Source: Simonsiella muelleri ATCC 29453
GTDB taxonomy: Bacteria; Pseudomonadota; Gammaproteobacteria; Burkholderiales; Neisseriaceae
Length of the DNA: 64,000 nt
NCBI RefSeq assembly: GCF_002951835.1
Contig: NZ_CP019448.1
Location: 1,426,001 to 1,490,000, forward strand
Direction of reading: 5' to 3'
Made by a program: the position numbers and the translations under genes. The notes beneath the pieces were generated by a model. The model searched no databases. It had not been told where the DNA came from and was given only the letters and a program-made list of their open reading frames with translations. Within the stretch, counting starts at the first letter, position 1. Each line of letters opens with the position of its first letter. Of the stretch, positions 8,784 to 17,333 are shown one piece after another.

Positions 8784-10766
8784 ATGTTGTTATCCAATCC
8801 GAGTTATCTCAATAGTCAGCCCCATTTTAAAGCCATGTTTTTTAATATGGCTGCACTGGCTGCGGTTTCTATACCGTTATTGGTGCAATTGCCTGTGGGT
8901 GTGGTGGCGGTATTTGGCATTTTTTTGTTGATTCGATTGGTTTTGTTGTCCAAAGGTATTACCACATTGAAAAAATGGCAATTGTTTATATTGGCAATAG
9001 GTATGGCTGCATTGGTCATGCAGCAGTTGGGGACGATTATCGGGTTGGAAGGCGGTGCATCTCTTTTGCTGTTGTTGTCGTTGCTCAAGTCGTTTGAAGG
9101 CAAAACGCGCCGTGATTGGCAAGTTTTGGTTGTGGTGATGATGTTTTTGTTGGCGGCTGGGATTTTGTTTGAACAGGGTTTGCTCGCCAGTTTGTGGGTG
9201 ATGGTTTGTTTGGTGTTGATGGCAACTTCGTTGGCGGTGTTGAACGAATTGCGCTTTCAGGCTGCCTTTCGTCAAAGCGTACTGGCTTTTTTATTGTCAT
9301 TATTGCCCACGATTGTGCTGTTTGTGGCGATGCCGCGCCGTGAAATGCCATTGTGGGGTATGCCGCAGATTAAAAATGAACAGCAAGCGACCACTGGTCT
9401 GTCTAATAGCATGAAACCTGGCAGCATCAGTAATTTGGTGCAAAGTAATGAGCCTGTTTTTTCTGCCATATTTGACAATCAATATCAGCCACAACAAAAA
9501 GATTTGTATTGGCGAGTGTTGTTATTGTCGGGTTATTCTGGGTCGGAATGGTACGCAGCACGTGATTTTGCTGATGGCGCAGTACCTAAAAATACAGAAC
9601 AAACCATAACTTATCATGTGATGATGCAAGACGATAAAGGGCGTGTACCTGCTTTGGATTATCCTGTTGATGTGGATAAACAGCGTGGTTTGCATCGTGA
9701 AGCAGGTAATATGGTGCGTGTATTGAGCCGTCAGGGTGTACGGCGATTTGATTTACAATCGGCATTGAGCGATGAATTACCGCATCAATTGAATAAAATT
9801 GCGCAAGAATGGTACACCAGGCTGCCTGAAAACACTAACCCGCGCACACGCGCATTGGCACAGCAATTGTGGCAACAAGCAGGTGGCGATGCAGAAAAGT
9901 TTGTTCAGACTGCCTATTTGTATTTGAAGAAAAATCAATTTAGTTATACATTGAATCCGCCTTTGCTGAATTCGTCTCACAAAACTGATGAATTTATTTT
10001 TGAGAGCAAATTGGGATTTTGTGAACATTATTCTGATGCGTTTGTGATTTTGATGCGTTCGGCGGGGTTGCCAGCGCGTGTGGTTACGGGTTATCAGGGA
10101 GGTGAGTACAACGAAGAAGGCGGATTCTGGCAAATTCGCAGTAAAGACGCGCACGCGTGGGTGGAAGTGTGGTTGCCTCAAAGACAAGTTTGGAAACGCG
10201 TTGATCCCACGTCTGCTGTTGCAGCAAATCGTATTGAAGGCAGCATTGACAGTGCATTATCGGAAAACGAAGCCACAGCATTTAGAAAATATAATTTTGT
10301 AAACAAGTATTTAGATAGAGGGCGGTTTTATTGGCAACAGTGGATTGTTAATTACGACAGCGACCGCCAACAAAATTTATTTGCTAAATTGGGTTTTGAA
10401 CAAGTTACCCCATTGTTATTATTTATAATTATGGTGGTGGGTGTGTTGGTGGGTTTAGTGCCACTGTGGTTGTGGTGGTGGCGTTCGCGTAGCCAAGAAA
10501 TTTTGCCATTGGAGCATGGGTTTGTGTTGTTGAAACGTCAGGTTTTGGGCAAGGATTTTCCGCAATTGGCGAGCGTTACGCCATTGGAGTTACGTGATGA
10601 ATTGATTCAACAAAATAGGTTGTCTGAAGATTTAAATCATCTGATTAATCAATATATTGAACTGCGTTACGCCAATAGCCACGAACCGCCAATCACCGTC
10701 AGCAAAATGTGGTATCGCCGTGCCAAAAAAATGGCAAAAAAGTATAAACTGGAGAATCAATTATGA
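8784..10766 (+). CDS. TgpA-like membrane protein with a periplasmic transglutaminase domain (DUF3488)
   Basis: This 660-residue protein has five or six N-terminal membrane helices (about 15-190), then a large domain outside the membrane, one more helix near 545-570 and a cytoplasmic tail. The transglutaminase core (about 395-480) shows the full triad: Cys413 in GFCEHYS, His457 in DAHAWVE and Asp474 in RVDPT. This is the architecture of Pseudomonas TgpA, an essential inner-membrane protein of unknown substrate. Its stop overlaps the dgkA start by 4 bp (ATGA), so the two are translationally coupled. An uptake sequence covers the region just upstream of a TATAAT at 8748-8753. Confidence 0.9.
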   Translation: MLLSNPSYLNSQPHFKAMFFNMAALAAVSIPLLVQLPVGVVAVFGIFLLIRLVLLSKGITTLKKWQLFILAIGMAALVMQQLGTIIGLEGGASLLLLLSLLKSFEGKTRRDWQVLVVVMMFLLAAGILFEQGLLASLWVMVCLVLMATSLAVLNELRFQAAFRQSVLAFLLSLLPTIVLFVAMPRREMPLWGMPQIKNEQQATTGLSNSMKPGSISNLVQSNEPVFSAIFDNQYQPQQKDLYWRVLLLSGYSGSEWYAARDFADGAVPKNTEQTITYHVMMQDDKGRVPALDYPVDVDKQRGLHREAGNMVRVLSRQGVRRFDLQSALSDELPHQLNKIAQEWYTRLPENTNPRTRALAQQLWQQAGGDAEKFVQTAYLYLKKNQFSYTLNPPLLNSSHKTDEFIFESKLGFCEHYSDAFVILMRSAGLPARVVTGYQGGEYNEEGGFWQIRSKDAHAWVEVWLPQRQVWKRVDPTSAVAANRIEGSIDSALSENEATAFRKYNFVNKYLDRGRFYWQQWIVNYDSDRQQNLFAKLGFEQVTPLLLFIIMVVGVLVGLVPLWLWWWRSRSQEILPLEHGFVLLKRQVLGKDFPQLASVTPLELRDELIQQNRLSEDLNHLINQYIELRYANSHEPPITVSKMWYRRAKKMAKKYKLENQL

Positions 10767-11143
10767 ATGAAATTCAATCCAATGAATTAAAAGGAAAAAA
10801 AGGATTTAAACGCATCATTAACGCGGCATATTATTCACGTGATGGTATTCAGGCAGCCTTTCGGCATGAGGCGGCTTTTCGTCAACTGATTGTTTTAAAT
10901 GGTTTATTGATACTTGGTGCGTTTTGGCTTGATACAGAAACCAGCATTCGCATGATGTTGATTGCAGCATCATTTTTGTCGTTGATTGTGGAGTTATTCA
11001 ATTCGGGCATTGAAGCGGTGGTGGACGATATTTCGTTGCAATTGCGTCCACTCGCCAAACGTGCCAAAGATGTGGGTTCTGCTGCACAAATGTTGGCATT
11101 GATTTTATTGGCAATTTTATGGTTGATGGCATTGTGTGATTAA
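10763..11143 (+). CDS. dgkA: Diacylglycerol kinase
   Basis: This 126-residue inner-membrane enzyme has three membrane helices. It phosphorylates diacylglycerol with ATP to recycle the by-product of membrane-derived glycan synthesis. The family signature is VELFNSGIEAVVDDIS (about residues 74-89), with the catalytic Glu and Asn residues kept. It overlaps the upstream transglutaminase-domain gene by 4 bp. Confidence 0.93.
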   Translation: MNEIQSNELKGKKGFKRIINAAYYSRDGIQAAFRHEAAFRQLIVLNGLLILGAFWLDTETSIRMMLIAASFLSLIVELFNSGIEAVVDDISLQLRPLAKRAKDVGSAAQMLALILLAILWLMALCD

Positions 11144-11195
11144 TTGATTCAGGCAGCCTGAAAAATAAAAAATAATATAATTGATTGATTAAACT

Positions 11196-12611
11196 GTGAA
11201 AATATTAATTTTAGGAAGTGGGCAAGTCGGCTCAACCATTGCGCATGAATTAGTCGCCATGTCCAACCACGACATTACCATCGTGGACACAGACGACAAC
11301 GCATTACATAACATCAGCAGCCATTTAGATGTACAAACCATCATCGGTAATGGTGCATCGCCTGTTGTCATGGAGCAGGCGGGCGCGAATGATACCGATA
11401 TGTTGTTGGCACTCACGCGCAGCGATGAAACCAATTTGGTGGCGTGCAAAATGGCGGCGGATATTTTTAATATTCCCAGTCGGATTGCGCGTGTGCGTTC
11501 CAGTGATTACAGTGAATACGGTTTGTCTAGCGAACAATTGCAGGAAGAAACGCTTTCAGGCAGCCTGAAAGCTTTTGGCGTAACCGATTCCATTCATCCA
11601 GAACAACTGGTTACCGAGCATTTTATTGGTTTGTTGAATTATGTTCGTGCGTTGCAAGTGCTGCCGTTTGCTCACGATCGCGTGAAAATGGTTACCGCGC
11701 AAGCCAAATCCCAAGACGACATCACTGGCAAAAATATCCAACAAATCGTTGATGCGATACCCGAGCACACTGATTGTCAAATTTGCGCCATCTACCGCAA
11801 TAACCGCCAAATCGTCCCCAATGCCGATACACATATTGAAGAGGGTGATGAAATTTGTTTTGTTGTCAATAGTTTGCATTTGGAAGCGGTGATGCGAAGT
11901 ATGTTTCATTATGACAACAGTCGCCGCCGTGTGATGATTGCAGGTGGTGGCAATATTGGCTACCGATTAGCAAAACAACTTGAATCGCATTTTAATATTA
12001 AAATTATTGAATCCAATATTCACCGTGCTGAATGGTTGGCTGAAAAGTTGGATAATGCATTGATTTTACATGGTTCTGCCAGCGATGAGAATTTGTTGTC
12101 GCGTGAATATATTGATGAGATTGACGTATTTTGCGCCATTACCAATGACGATGAGAACAATATTATGTCGGCGTTGTTGGCGAAAAATTTGGGCGCGAAA
12201 CGTGTGATTGCGATTATTAACCGAGCGCGTTATGTGGATTTAATTACAGGTAATCAAATAGATATTGTGGTTTCGCCACATTTGATTACGATTGGTAGCG
12301 TGTTGGCACACGTTCGGCGCGGCGACATTGCGGCGGTGTATCCGTTGAGACGTGGTGCGGCGGAAGCAATTGAAGTTGTGATTCATGGTGATGAAAAAAC
12401 GTCTGCGTTGGTGGGGCGTAAAATCAGTAAAATTAAATTTCCTTCAGGTTGTTATGTGGCGGCGATTGTGCGTGATGAAGATGTGATTATGGGGCGCAAT
12501 CATGACCACGTTATTCAGGAAAATGACCACTTAATTTTCTTCGTTGCCAGACGTAGGGTGTTGCATGAATTGGAAAAATTGATACAGGTTAAGATGGGTT
12601 TTTTTGGTTAA
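11196..12611 (+). CDS. trkA: Trk potassium uptake system regulatory subunit TrkA
   Basis: This 471-residue cytoplasmic protein is built as two repeats, each an NAD-binding Rossmann fold plus an RCK-C domain. The two dinucleotide motifs are GSGQVGS (residues 7-13) and GGGNIGYR (about 252-259). TrkA gates the TrkH/TrkG K+ channel, which is not in this window. The start is GTG at 11196. An uptake sequence lies inside the reading frame and encodes SGSLK at about residues 121-125, between the first Rossmann and RCK-C parts. Confidence 0.93.
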   Translation: MKILILGSGQVGSTIAHELVAMSNHDITIVDTDDNALHNISSHLDVQTIIGNGASPVVMEQAGANDTDMLLALTRSDETNLVACKMAADIFNIPSRIARVRSSDYSEYGLSSEQLQEETLSGSLKAFGVTDSIHPEQLVTEHFIGLLNYVRALQVLPFAHDRVKMVTAQAKSQDDITGKNIQQIVDAIPEHTDCQICAIYRNNRQIVPNADTHIEEGDEICFVVNSLHLEAVMRSMFHYDNSRRRVMIAGGGNIGYRLAKQLESHFNIKIIESNIHRAEWLAEKLDNALILHGSASDENLLSREYIDEIDVFCAITNDDENNIMSALLAKNLGAKRVIAIINRARYVDLITGNQIDIVVSPHLITIGSVLAHVRRGDIAAVYPLRRGAAEAIEVVIHGDEKTSALVGRKISKIKFPSGCYVAAIVRDEDVIMGRNHDHVIQENDHLIFFVARRRVLHELEKLIQVKMGFFG

Positions 12612-12633
12612 TTACTTAAAATCATGCTATGAT
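12604..12633 (+). promoter_or_regulatory. Possible promoter of dksA
   Basis: TATGAT at 12628-12633 is a good -10 hexamer. The -35 match (TTGGTT at 12604-12609, 18-bp spacing) is weak and overlaps the end of trkA. A 61-nt leader to the dksA ATG would result. Confidence 0.45.
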
Positions 12634-12693
12634 GCGCGCCTTAAACTTCAATAATCTGCAATTTGATTGCAAAAACAGAAAGGAAACAACATC

Positions 12694-13110
12694 ATGGCTA
12701 AACTAACTGAGCAAGATATCCAAAATTGGAACGGTGCGGAAGATGATTACATGAATGCCGAACATTTGGAATTTTTTCAAGATATGTTGATAAAATTGCA
12801 AAACGAGTTGATTGCAAAAGCATCGGTAACCACCAACAATATGCAAGATAACGAACACGCCCCCGACCCAGCCGACCGCGCATCACAAGAAGAAGAATAT
12901 GCTTTGGAATTACGTACTCGCGATCGAGAGCGTAAATTATTGGCGAAAATTCAAGAATCTTTGCGTGATATTGAAGAAGGTGATTATGGTTATTGTCGTG
13001 ATACTGGTGAGCCGATTGGTTTGAAACGTTTATTGGCGCGTCCAACCGCCACGTTGTCTGTAGAAGCGCAAGAACGCCGCGAACGCATCAAGAAACAATA
13101 CGCGGATTAA
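12694..13110 (+). CDS. dksA: RNA polymerase-binding transcription factor DksA, with a reduced zinc finger
   Basis: This 138-residue protein binds the RNA polymerase secondary channel with ppGpp to control stable-RNA and amino-acid promoters. The coiled-coil tip carries the acidic motif DPADRA (E. coli DPVDRA). The C-terminal part, EGDYGYCRDTGEPIGLKRLL, followed by ARPTATLSVEAQERRE, keeps only Cys101 of the four cysteines found in E. coli DksA. Zinc binding in the classical form is therefore not possible. The ATG at 12694 has AAAGGAAAC upstream; the frame is also open back to a TTG at 12667. Confidence 0.92.
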   Translation: MAKLTEQDIQNWNGAEDDYMNAEHLEFFQDMLIKLQNELIAKASVTTNNMQDNEHAPDPADRASQEEEYALELRTRDRERKLLAKIQESLRDIEEGDYGYCRDTGEPIGLKRLLARPTATLSVEAQERRERIKKQYAD

Positions 13111-13212
13111 GAAACATCTGTATTCACAGTCAAGTGCAATGTCTTTTTGCTCCATTACATTCGCACCAATTGGGACAAAAATCATTTCACGTTGACTATG
13201 AATACAAGTTCT
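13111..13212. mobile_element. Small non-coding inverted-repeat element (MITE-like), short copy
   Basis: About 102 bp directly after the dksA stop are bounded by imperfect inverted ends: AACATCTGTATTCACAGTCA on the left, and on the right, read in reverse complement, AGAACTTGTATTCATAGTCA. It has no reading frame. The interior (GTCTTTTTG, CCATT, CATTCG, GACAAAAATC, ACGTTG) also occurs in order in the longer copy at 38461-38624, so the two are members of one family. Confidence 0.65.
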
Positions 13213-13229
13213 AATTTTTATTTGATTGT

Positions 13230-13259
13230 CAGGCTGCCTATTTGTTATTAGGCAGCCTG
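13230..13259. terminator. Inverted uptake-sequence pair, probable terminator of dksA
   Basis: CAGGCTGCCTA at 13230-13240 and TAGGCAGCCTG at 13249-13259 form a perfect 11-bp stem with an 8-nt loop. Paired uptake sequences commonly act as terminators in Neisseriaceae. Here there is no long T run, so strength is uncertain. Confidence 0.55.
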
Positions 13260-13275
13260 AAAGTTTGTTAAAATA

Positions 13276-14273
13276 ACGCCATTCTCAACACCCAATTAAC
13301 CCAGCAAATTGAGTAATTGGGTGTTGAATTTGTTGATTCAGTAAACAGCAAAAATTATGCGATAAAATTTTCCGAATAAAACGGTTAGATTGGTGAAACA
13401 GATTTTTTGTACGAACTATTTCCATGTTAAATCTCTCTGTTAATTGACCAATAACTGTTTCAATCATACGGCGACTATTTTTTAGCCATTTGAGAAATTG
13501 AGGACTTCTGTCATCTTTCATATTGCTACGATAAGGTGTTTGTAAATTAATATGGCTTTGTTTCATTTCATCTTTTAATTCAGAACTTAAATACCCTTTG
13601 TCCGCACCAACAAACCCTGTTTTGCCTTCTAAAAGTTCAGGTAATACCTGCCGTTCATCAACATTGGCAGCTGTAAAAGTAAAGGCTTTAATCATACCTG
13701 AGCGAGTAATCAAAAGATGACCTTTAAAACCATAATAGGTCTCTTTTTTGGAAGCGCAATAACCGAACGTCGCATATGCACGAAAATTTTGATGGCGTTT
13801 AGCTCGGGCAAATTTACAGACTGCAATAGGAAAGGCATCTGCATAATACTCTGTTTGCTCACACCAATTTGCAGTGATTTTTTGATGCATTTGTTGTTTA
13901 ACCCAATACAAATTGGCACATTGTTTGGCAAAATTAGGGTAAGAGCCTAAATTGGGAAACCAATTTTGCCAATGTTGTTTGAAATATTGCCAAATTTTTT
14001 TATCGGTATCCATACCGAGAAATTCGCCAACAATTTCCATACAAATCAGTTCACAATCTGAAAGTTTGGGTGCAAAGCCACCTTGTCTTAATGGTTTTTG
14101 AACGAGCTGATTGTATAAAGCATCTACCATTAGATACGTTTTAATGATAAATTCGTCTTGGGGCATAACTGTCTCTCTTTCGGATTATCTTGACGGGTAT
14201 CTTTAAGAGTGGGGTTATGCCCCTTTTTATTCAATTGCCATATCTTAATTTAGATAGAGTTGAGAATGGCGTT
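13276..14273 (-). mobile_element. Complete insertion sequence of the IS982 type, 998 bp
   Basis: The element is bounded by perfect 15-bp inverted ends: AACGCCATTCTCAAC at 13276-13290 and its complement at 14259-14273. It is flanked by the 5-bp direct repeat AAAAT (13271-13275 and 14274-14278), which is the target duplication. Length, single transposase gene and target size fit the IS982 family. The intact ends and duplication point to recent insertion. It sits directly upstream of hpnC, and the duplicated AAAAT falls in a TTAAAAT sequence that may have been the -10 region of that gene. Confidence 0.9.
13285..14166 (-). CDS. IS982-family transposase
   Basis: This 293-residue DDE transposase appears intact. 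Candidate catalytic residues are the Asp in YYADAFPIAVC, the Asp in GFVGADKGYLS and the Glu in RRMIETVIGQL. The spacing and the order C-terminal to AKRHQNF, FGYCASKKETYYGFKGHLL are as in IS982 transposases. The gene fills the element from 9 bp inside the left end to about 107 bp from the right end. Confidence 0.88.
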   Translation of the reverse strand: MPQDEFIIKTYLMVDALYNQLVQKPLRQGGFAPKLSDCELICMEIVGEFLGMDTDKKIWQYFKQHWQNWFPNLGSYPNFAKQCANLYWVKQQMHQKITANWCEQTEYYADAFPIAVCKFARAKRHQNFRAYATFGYCASKKETYYGFKGHLLITRSGMIKAFTFTAANVDERQVLPELLEGKTGFVGADKGYLSSELKDEMKQSHINLQTPYRSNMKDDRSPQFLKWLKNSRRMIETVIGQLTERFNMEIVRTKNLFHQSNRFIRKILSHNFCCLLNQQIQHPITQFAGLIGC

Positions 14274-14315
14274 AAAATAGCCTATTTTTCAGGCAGCCTG
14301 AAAGTTGATTGCATC

Positions 14316-15125
14316 ATGTCCGTTAATCATTATGAAAATTTTCCTGTTGGCTCAATCGCCATGCCGCGCCGTTTACGTCAAGCCACCCACGCCATTTACG
14401 CGTTTGCGCGTACCGCAGACGACATAGCAGACGAAGGCGATGCCAATCCCGAACAGCGTTTGCATGATTTAAATGTTTTAAAGCAAGAACTTGACCGAAT
14501 CGCGAAAAATCAAATTCCCGAGACTCCACTTATGCAACGTTTACTGAATGAAGCAATTACGCCTCATCAATTACCACTCCAACCGTTTTATGATTTGTTG
14601 GACGCGTTTAGCCAAGATGTCGTCAAAACGCGTTATGCGAATTTTGGCGAATTGGTGGATTATGCGCGGCGTTCGGCAAATCCTGTGGGGCGACTGATGT
14701 TGCACTTGTATGGCGTGACTGACGAGCGCAGTTTTGCCCAAAGCGATGGCATTTGTACCGCCTTGCAACTGATTAATTTTTGGCAAGATGTGGCAATTGA
14801 TTGGCAAAAAAATCGCGTTTATATTCCGCAAGATGATTTGCAAAAATTTGGCGTAACCGAACAGCAAATCGCTGATGGTAAAGTTGATTTTGCGTTCCAA
14901 AGATTGATGGCGTATGAATGTGAACGCGCATTTAAAATGTTGTACGCAGGTTCGCCGTTGGGGCGGACGCTGAAAGGGCGACTGGGTTTGGAATTGCGCA
15001 TGATTGTATTGGGCGGACAATCTATTTTACAAAAATTAGATGGTTGCCAATATGATGTGTTTAATCAAAGACCTAAATTAGGTTGGAAAGATTGGTTACG
15101 TATTGTCAAAAAGGCGGTATTTTAA
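14316..15125 (+). CDS. hpnC: Squalene/phytoene synthase family protein, HpnC type
   Basis: This is a 269-residue all-alpha prenyl-condensing enzyme. The two aspartate-rich motifs are DDIAD (in ARTADDIADEGD) and the second one around FWQDVAIDW. The N-terminus MSVNHYENFPVGSIAMPRRL is that of HpnC, which converts presqualene diphosphate during squalene formation for hopanoids. No hpnD or hpnE is in the window, so the substrate here is inferred. The start is ATG 14316; an in-frame extension runs back into the upstream insertion sequence and is not used. A DUS sits just before the start. Confidence 0.85.
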   Translation: MSVNHYENFPVGSIAMPRRLRQATHAIYAFARTADDIADEGDANPEQRLHDLNVLKQELDRIAKNQIPETPLMQRLLNEAITPHQLPLQPFYDLLDAFSQDVVKTRYANFGELVDYARRSANPVGRLMLHLYGVTDERSFAQSDGICTALQLINFWQDVAIDWQKNRVYIPQDDLQKFGVTEQQIADGKVDFAFQRLMAYECERAFKMLYAGSPLGRTLKGRLGLELRMIVLGGQSILQKLDGCQYDVFNQRPKLGWKDWLRIVKKAVF

Positions 15126-15176
15126 TTTTTCAGGCAGCCTGAAGAATTTATTTCATTAAATTAACAAAGAAAAATC

Positions 15177-16442
15177 ATGTCGTTATCACAAGTTCAAACC
15201 CTTGCTACACAAACCTTATTTGCCGTAGAAAATGGCAAAAATTTATCGGACGAATTGGCACACATTATCGTACAAAACCCCGAATTGTCGCCACAAGACA
15301 AAGGTATGTTGCAAGATATCGCTTACGGTTGCCAACGTTTTTCAGGCAGCCTGAAATATATGCTCGGCAAATTATTAAATAAACCGATTGATAACAAAGT
15401 GTTGGAGCATTATTTGCTGGTTGCTCTCTACCAACTCAATTACACGCGCAACGCACCACACGCGGTGGTCAATGAAGCCGTGAGCAACATCGCCAAAATT
15501 GGGCGTGGGCAATATCGCTCGTTTGCTAACGCCATTCTACGCCGATTTTTGCGCGAACAAGATGGGCTAAATAAAGCATGTCAATTTAATGACGTGGCAA
15601 AATATAATTTACCTATTTGGTTGATTCAATTATTGAAAAATCAATATCCTAAACATTGGCATAATATGGTAACGGCATTTCAGTCGCGTCCGCCACTCAC
15701 ATTGCGCGTGAATCGCCGTCATGCAAATTCGGAGCAATATTTTAAGTTATTACAAGAACTTAATATTCAAGCCAAAGTGTTGGACGAATATGCCATTCGC
15801 ATTACCGAACCCATACCCGTGAATCAGTTACCAAAATTTACAGAAGGTGTTGTTTCTGTACAGGATTTTGGTGCGCAACAAGCGGCTTATTTATTGAACC
15901 CGCAAGCCGGTGAGCGTGTGTTAGACGCTTGCGCTGCACCTGGAGGCAAAACAGGGCATATTTTGGAATTAGCCGATTGTGATGTGGTTGCTTTGGATAT
16001 TGATAACAAACGGTTAGCACGTGTGCAGGAGAATTTGTCGCGTTTAAATTTTCAGGCAACCTTACATTGTGCGCCTGCGGAAAATGTGCATGAATGGTGG
16101 GACGGACAGCCATTTGATGCGATTTTGGCAGATGTACCGTGTACCGCGTCTGGCACGATGAAGCGTAATCCCGACATCAAATGGTTACGCCGTCCCACCG
16201 ATGCGCTTAAAACCGCCAAGCAGCAAGAAGCGATGCTGGACGAGTTATGGGGTACGTTGAAGGTAGGTGGGCGTATGTTGTTGGCAACTTGCTCTATTTT
16301 TGCCGAAGAAAATTCATTGCAATGTCAAAAGTTTAATAAACGCCACAACGATGCAATCTTGCAAGAAGAAAAAATGTTGTTGCCCAATGAAAAACAGGAC
16401 GGATTTTATTACGCCTTATTTGTGAAACAAGCAGCGAAATAA
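15177..16442 (+). CDS. rsmB: 16S rRNA m5C967 methyltransferase RsmB
   Basis: This 421-residue protein has an N-terminal NusB-like RNA-binding domain (about 1-140) and a C-terminal SAM-dependent methyltransferase domain. Motifs seen are the SAM loop DACAAPGGKTGHILEL, motif IV DVPCTASGTMKRNPDIKW and motif VI LATCSIFAEEN. The two cysteines in PCTASG and ATCS are the release and catalytic residues. An in-frame uptake sequence encodes FSGSLK near residues 55-60, where other RsmB proteins are variable. Confidence 0.94.
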   Translation: MSLSQVQTLATQTLFAVENGKNLSDELAHIIVQNPELSPQDKGMLQDIAYGCQRFSGSLKYMLGKLLNKPIDNKVLEHYLLVALYQLNYTRNAPHAVVNEAVSNIAKIGRGQYRSFANAILRRFLREQDGLNKACQFNDVAKYNLPIWLIQLLKNQYPKHWHNMVTAFQSRPPLTLRVNRRHANSEQYFKLLQELNIQAKVLDEYAIRITEPIPVNQLPKFTEGVVSVQDFGAQQAAYLLNPQAGERVLDACAAPGGKTGHILELADCDVVALDIDNKRLARVQENLSRLNFQATLHCAPAENVHEWWDGQPFDAILADVPCTASGTMKRNPDIKWLRRPTDALKTAKQQEAMLDELWGTLKVGGRMLLATCSIFAEENSLQCQKFNKRHNDAILQEEKMLLPNEKQDGFYYALFVKQAAK

Positions 16443-16681
16443 TCTACTGAATTGTTGCAAATTTGCTAAATCTTTCAGGCTGCCTGAAAAGTATTTATGT
16501 TATGAAAGTGGGTCAATTAATTTTTTGTTTTTAAAATAAATTTTGTTTATTTTAATGAAGCGGAGTGTGAAAAAAGTGAATTTTGAATCAGGCTGCTGTG
16601 TGTGGAAATTTACCTAATTGATTGTTTTTTATTGTATAGTTGCATTCATGATTAAATCGCCTTATGTTCAGGCAGCCTGAA

Positions 16682-17260
16682 ATGATTATTTTAAGAAATT
16701 TATTATTAACATTGATTGCGTTGTATTTTTCTGTCAGCAGCTCTTTGGTATGGGCGGAAAGTGTTACGCCCACGCGCAGTGAAGGGCGGATTTTGTCTAA
16801 TGGGCAGCTTGCTATCAATACACGCTTTAAAATAGATTTGCCCGAACAGCTCCGCAATGCGTTACAACAAGGCGTATCGCTGGATTTTACACTTACTTAT
16901 CAATTGGAAAAGCCAACCATCGCATCTTATCGGCATAAAATTGTCAATTGGGTTAGCAGCGATGACACCGTAAATTATCGTTTGTCGTATCATCCGATTA
17001 CGGGGCGTTATCGGATTAGTGTTGGGACTTTTTCTACTGAATACAATAAATTAGATACTGCATTGCGTGGTGTGGGCGCGATTGCCAATTGGCATGTTTT
17101 GAGTGAAAACACTTTATCTAATACCAATGTGCAAGATGTTCGTGCGTCAGTGCGTTTGAATTTGAGTACCACAAAATTACCTAAACCTTTCCAAATCAAT
17201 GCATTAACATCAAGTGATTGGTCGTTAGATTCGGGTTGGAAACGTTTAACCATTAATTAG
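16682..17260 (+). CDS. DUF4390 domain protein, probably exported
   Basis: This protein of about 192 residues has an N-terminal signal peptide (MIILRNLLLTLIALYFSVSS, cleavage probably after VWA at about residue 25). The rest matches the DUF4390 pattern of beta-rich proteins found just before ntrY-like kinases in betaproteobacteria. Its function is unknown; the steady linkage suggests a role in the same envelope signalling unit. The frame is open upstream to 16664, but that extension is encoded by the uptake sequence, so ATG 16682 is preferred. Confidence 0.75.
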   Translation: MIILRNLLLTLIALYFSVSSSLVWAESVTPTRSEGRILSNGQLAINTRFKIDLPEQLRNALQQGVSLDFTLTYQLEKPTIASYRHKIVNWVSSDDTVNYRLSYHPITGRYRISVGTFSTEYNKLDTALRGVGAIANWHVLSENTLSNTNVQDVRASVRLNLSTTKLPKPFQINALTSSDWSLDSGWKRLTIN

Positions 17261-17333
17261 ATTTGATTAGATTTTTCAGGCTATCTGCCCATTATTTCAC
17301 CCAAAAGGCAGCCTGAAAACCGAAAGTTTGACC

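Noticed and set aside
14190..14315. In-frame N-terminal extension of hpnC into the insertion sequence.
   Set aside because: The extension is encoded by the IS end and an uptake sequence; the conserved protein starts at 14316.
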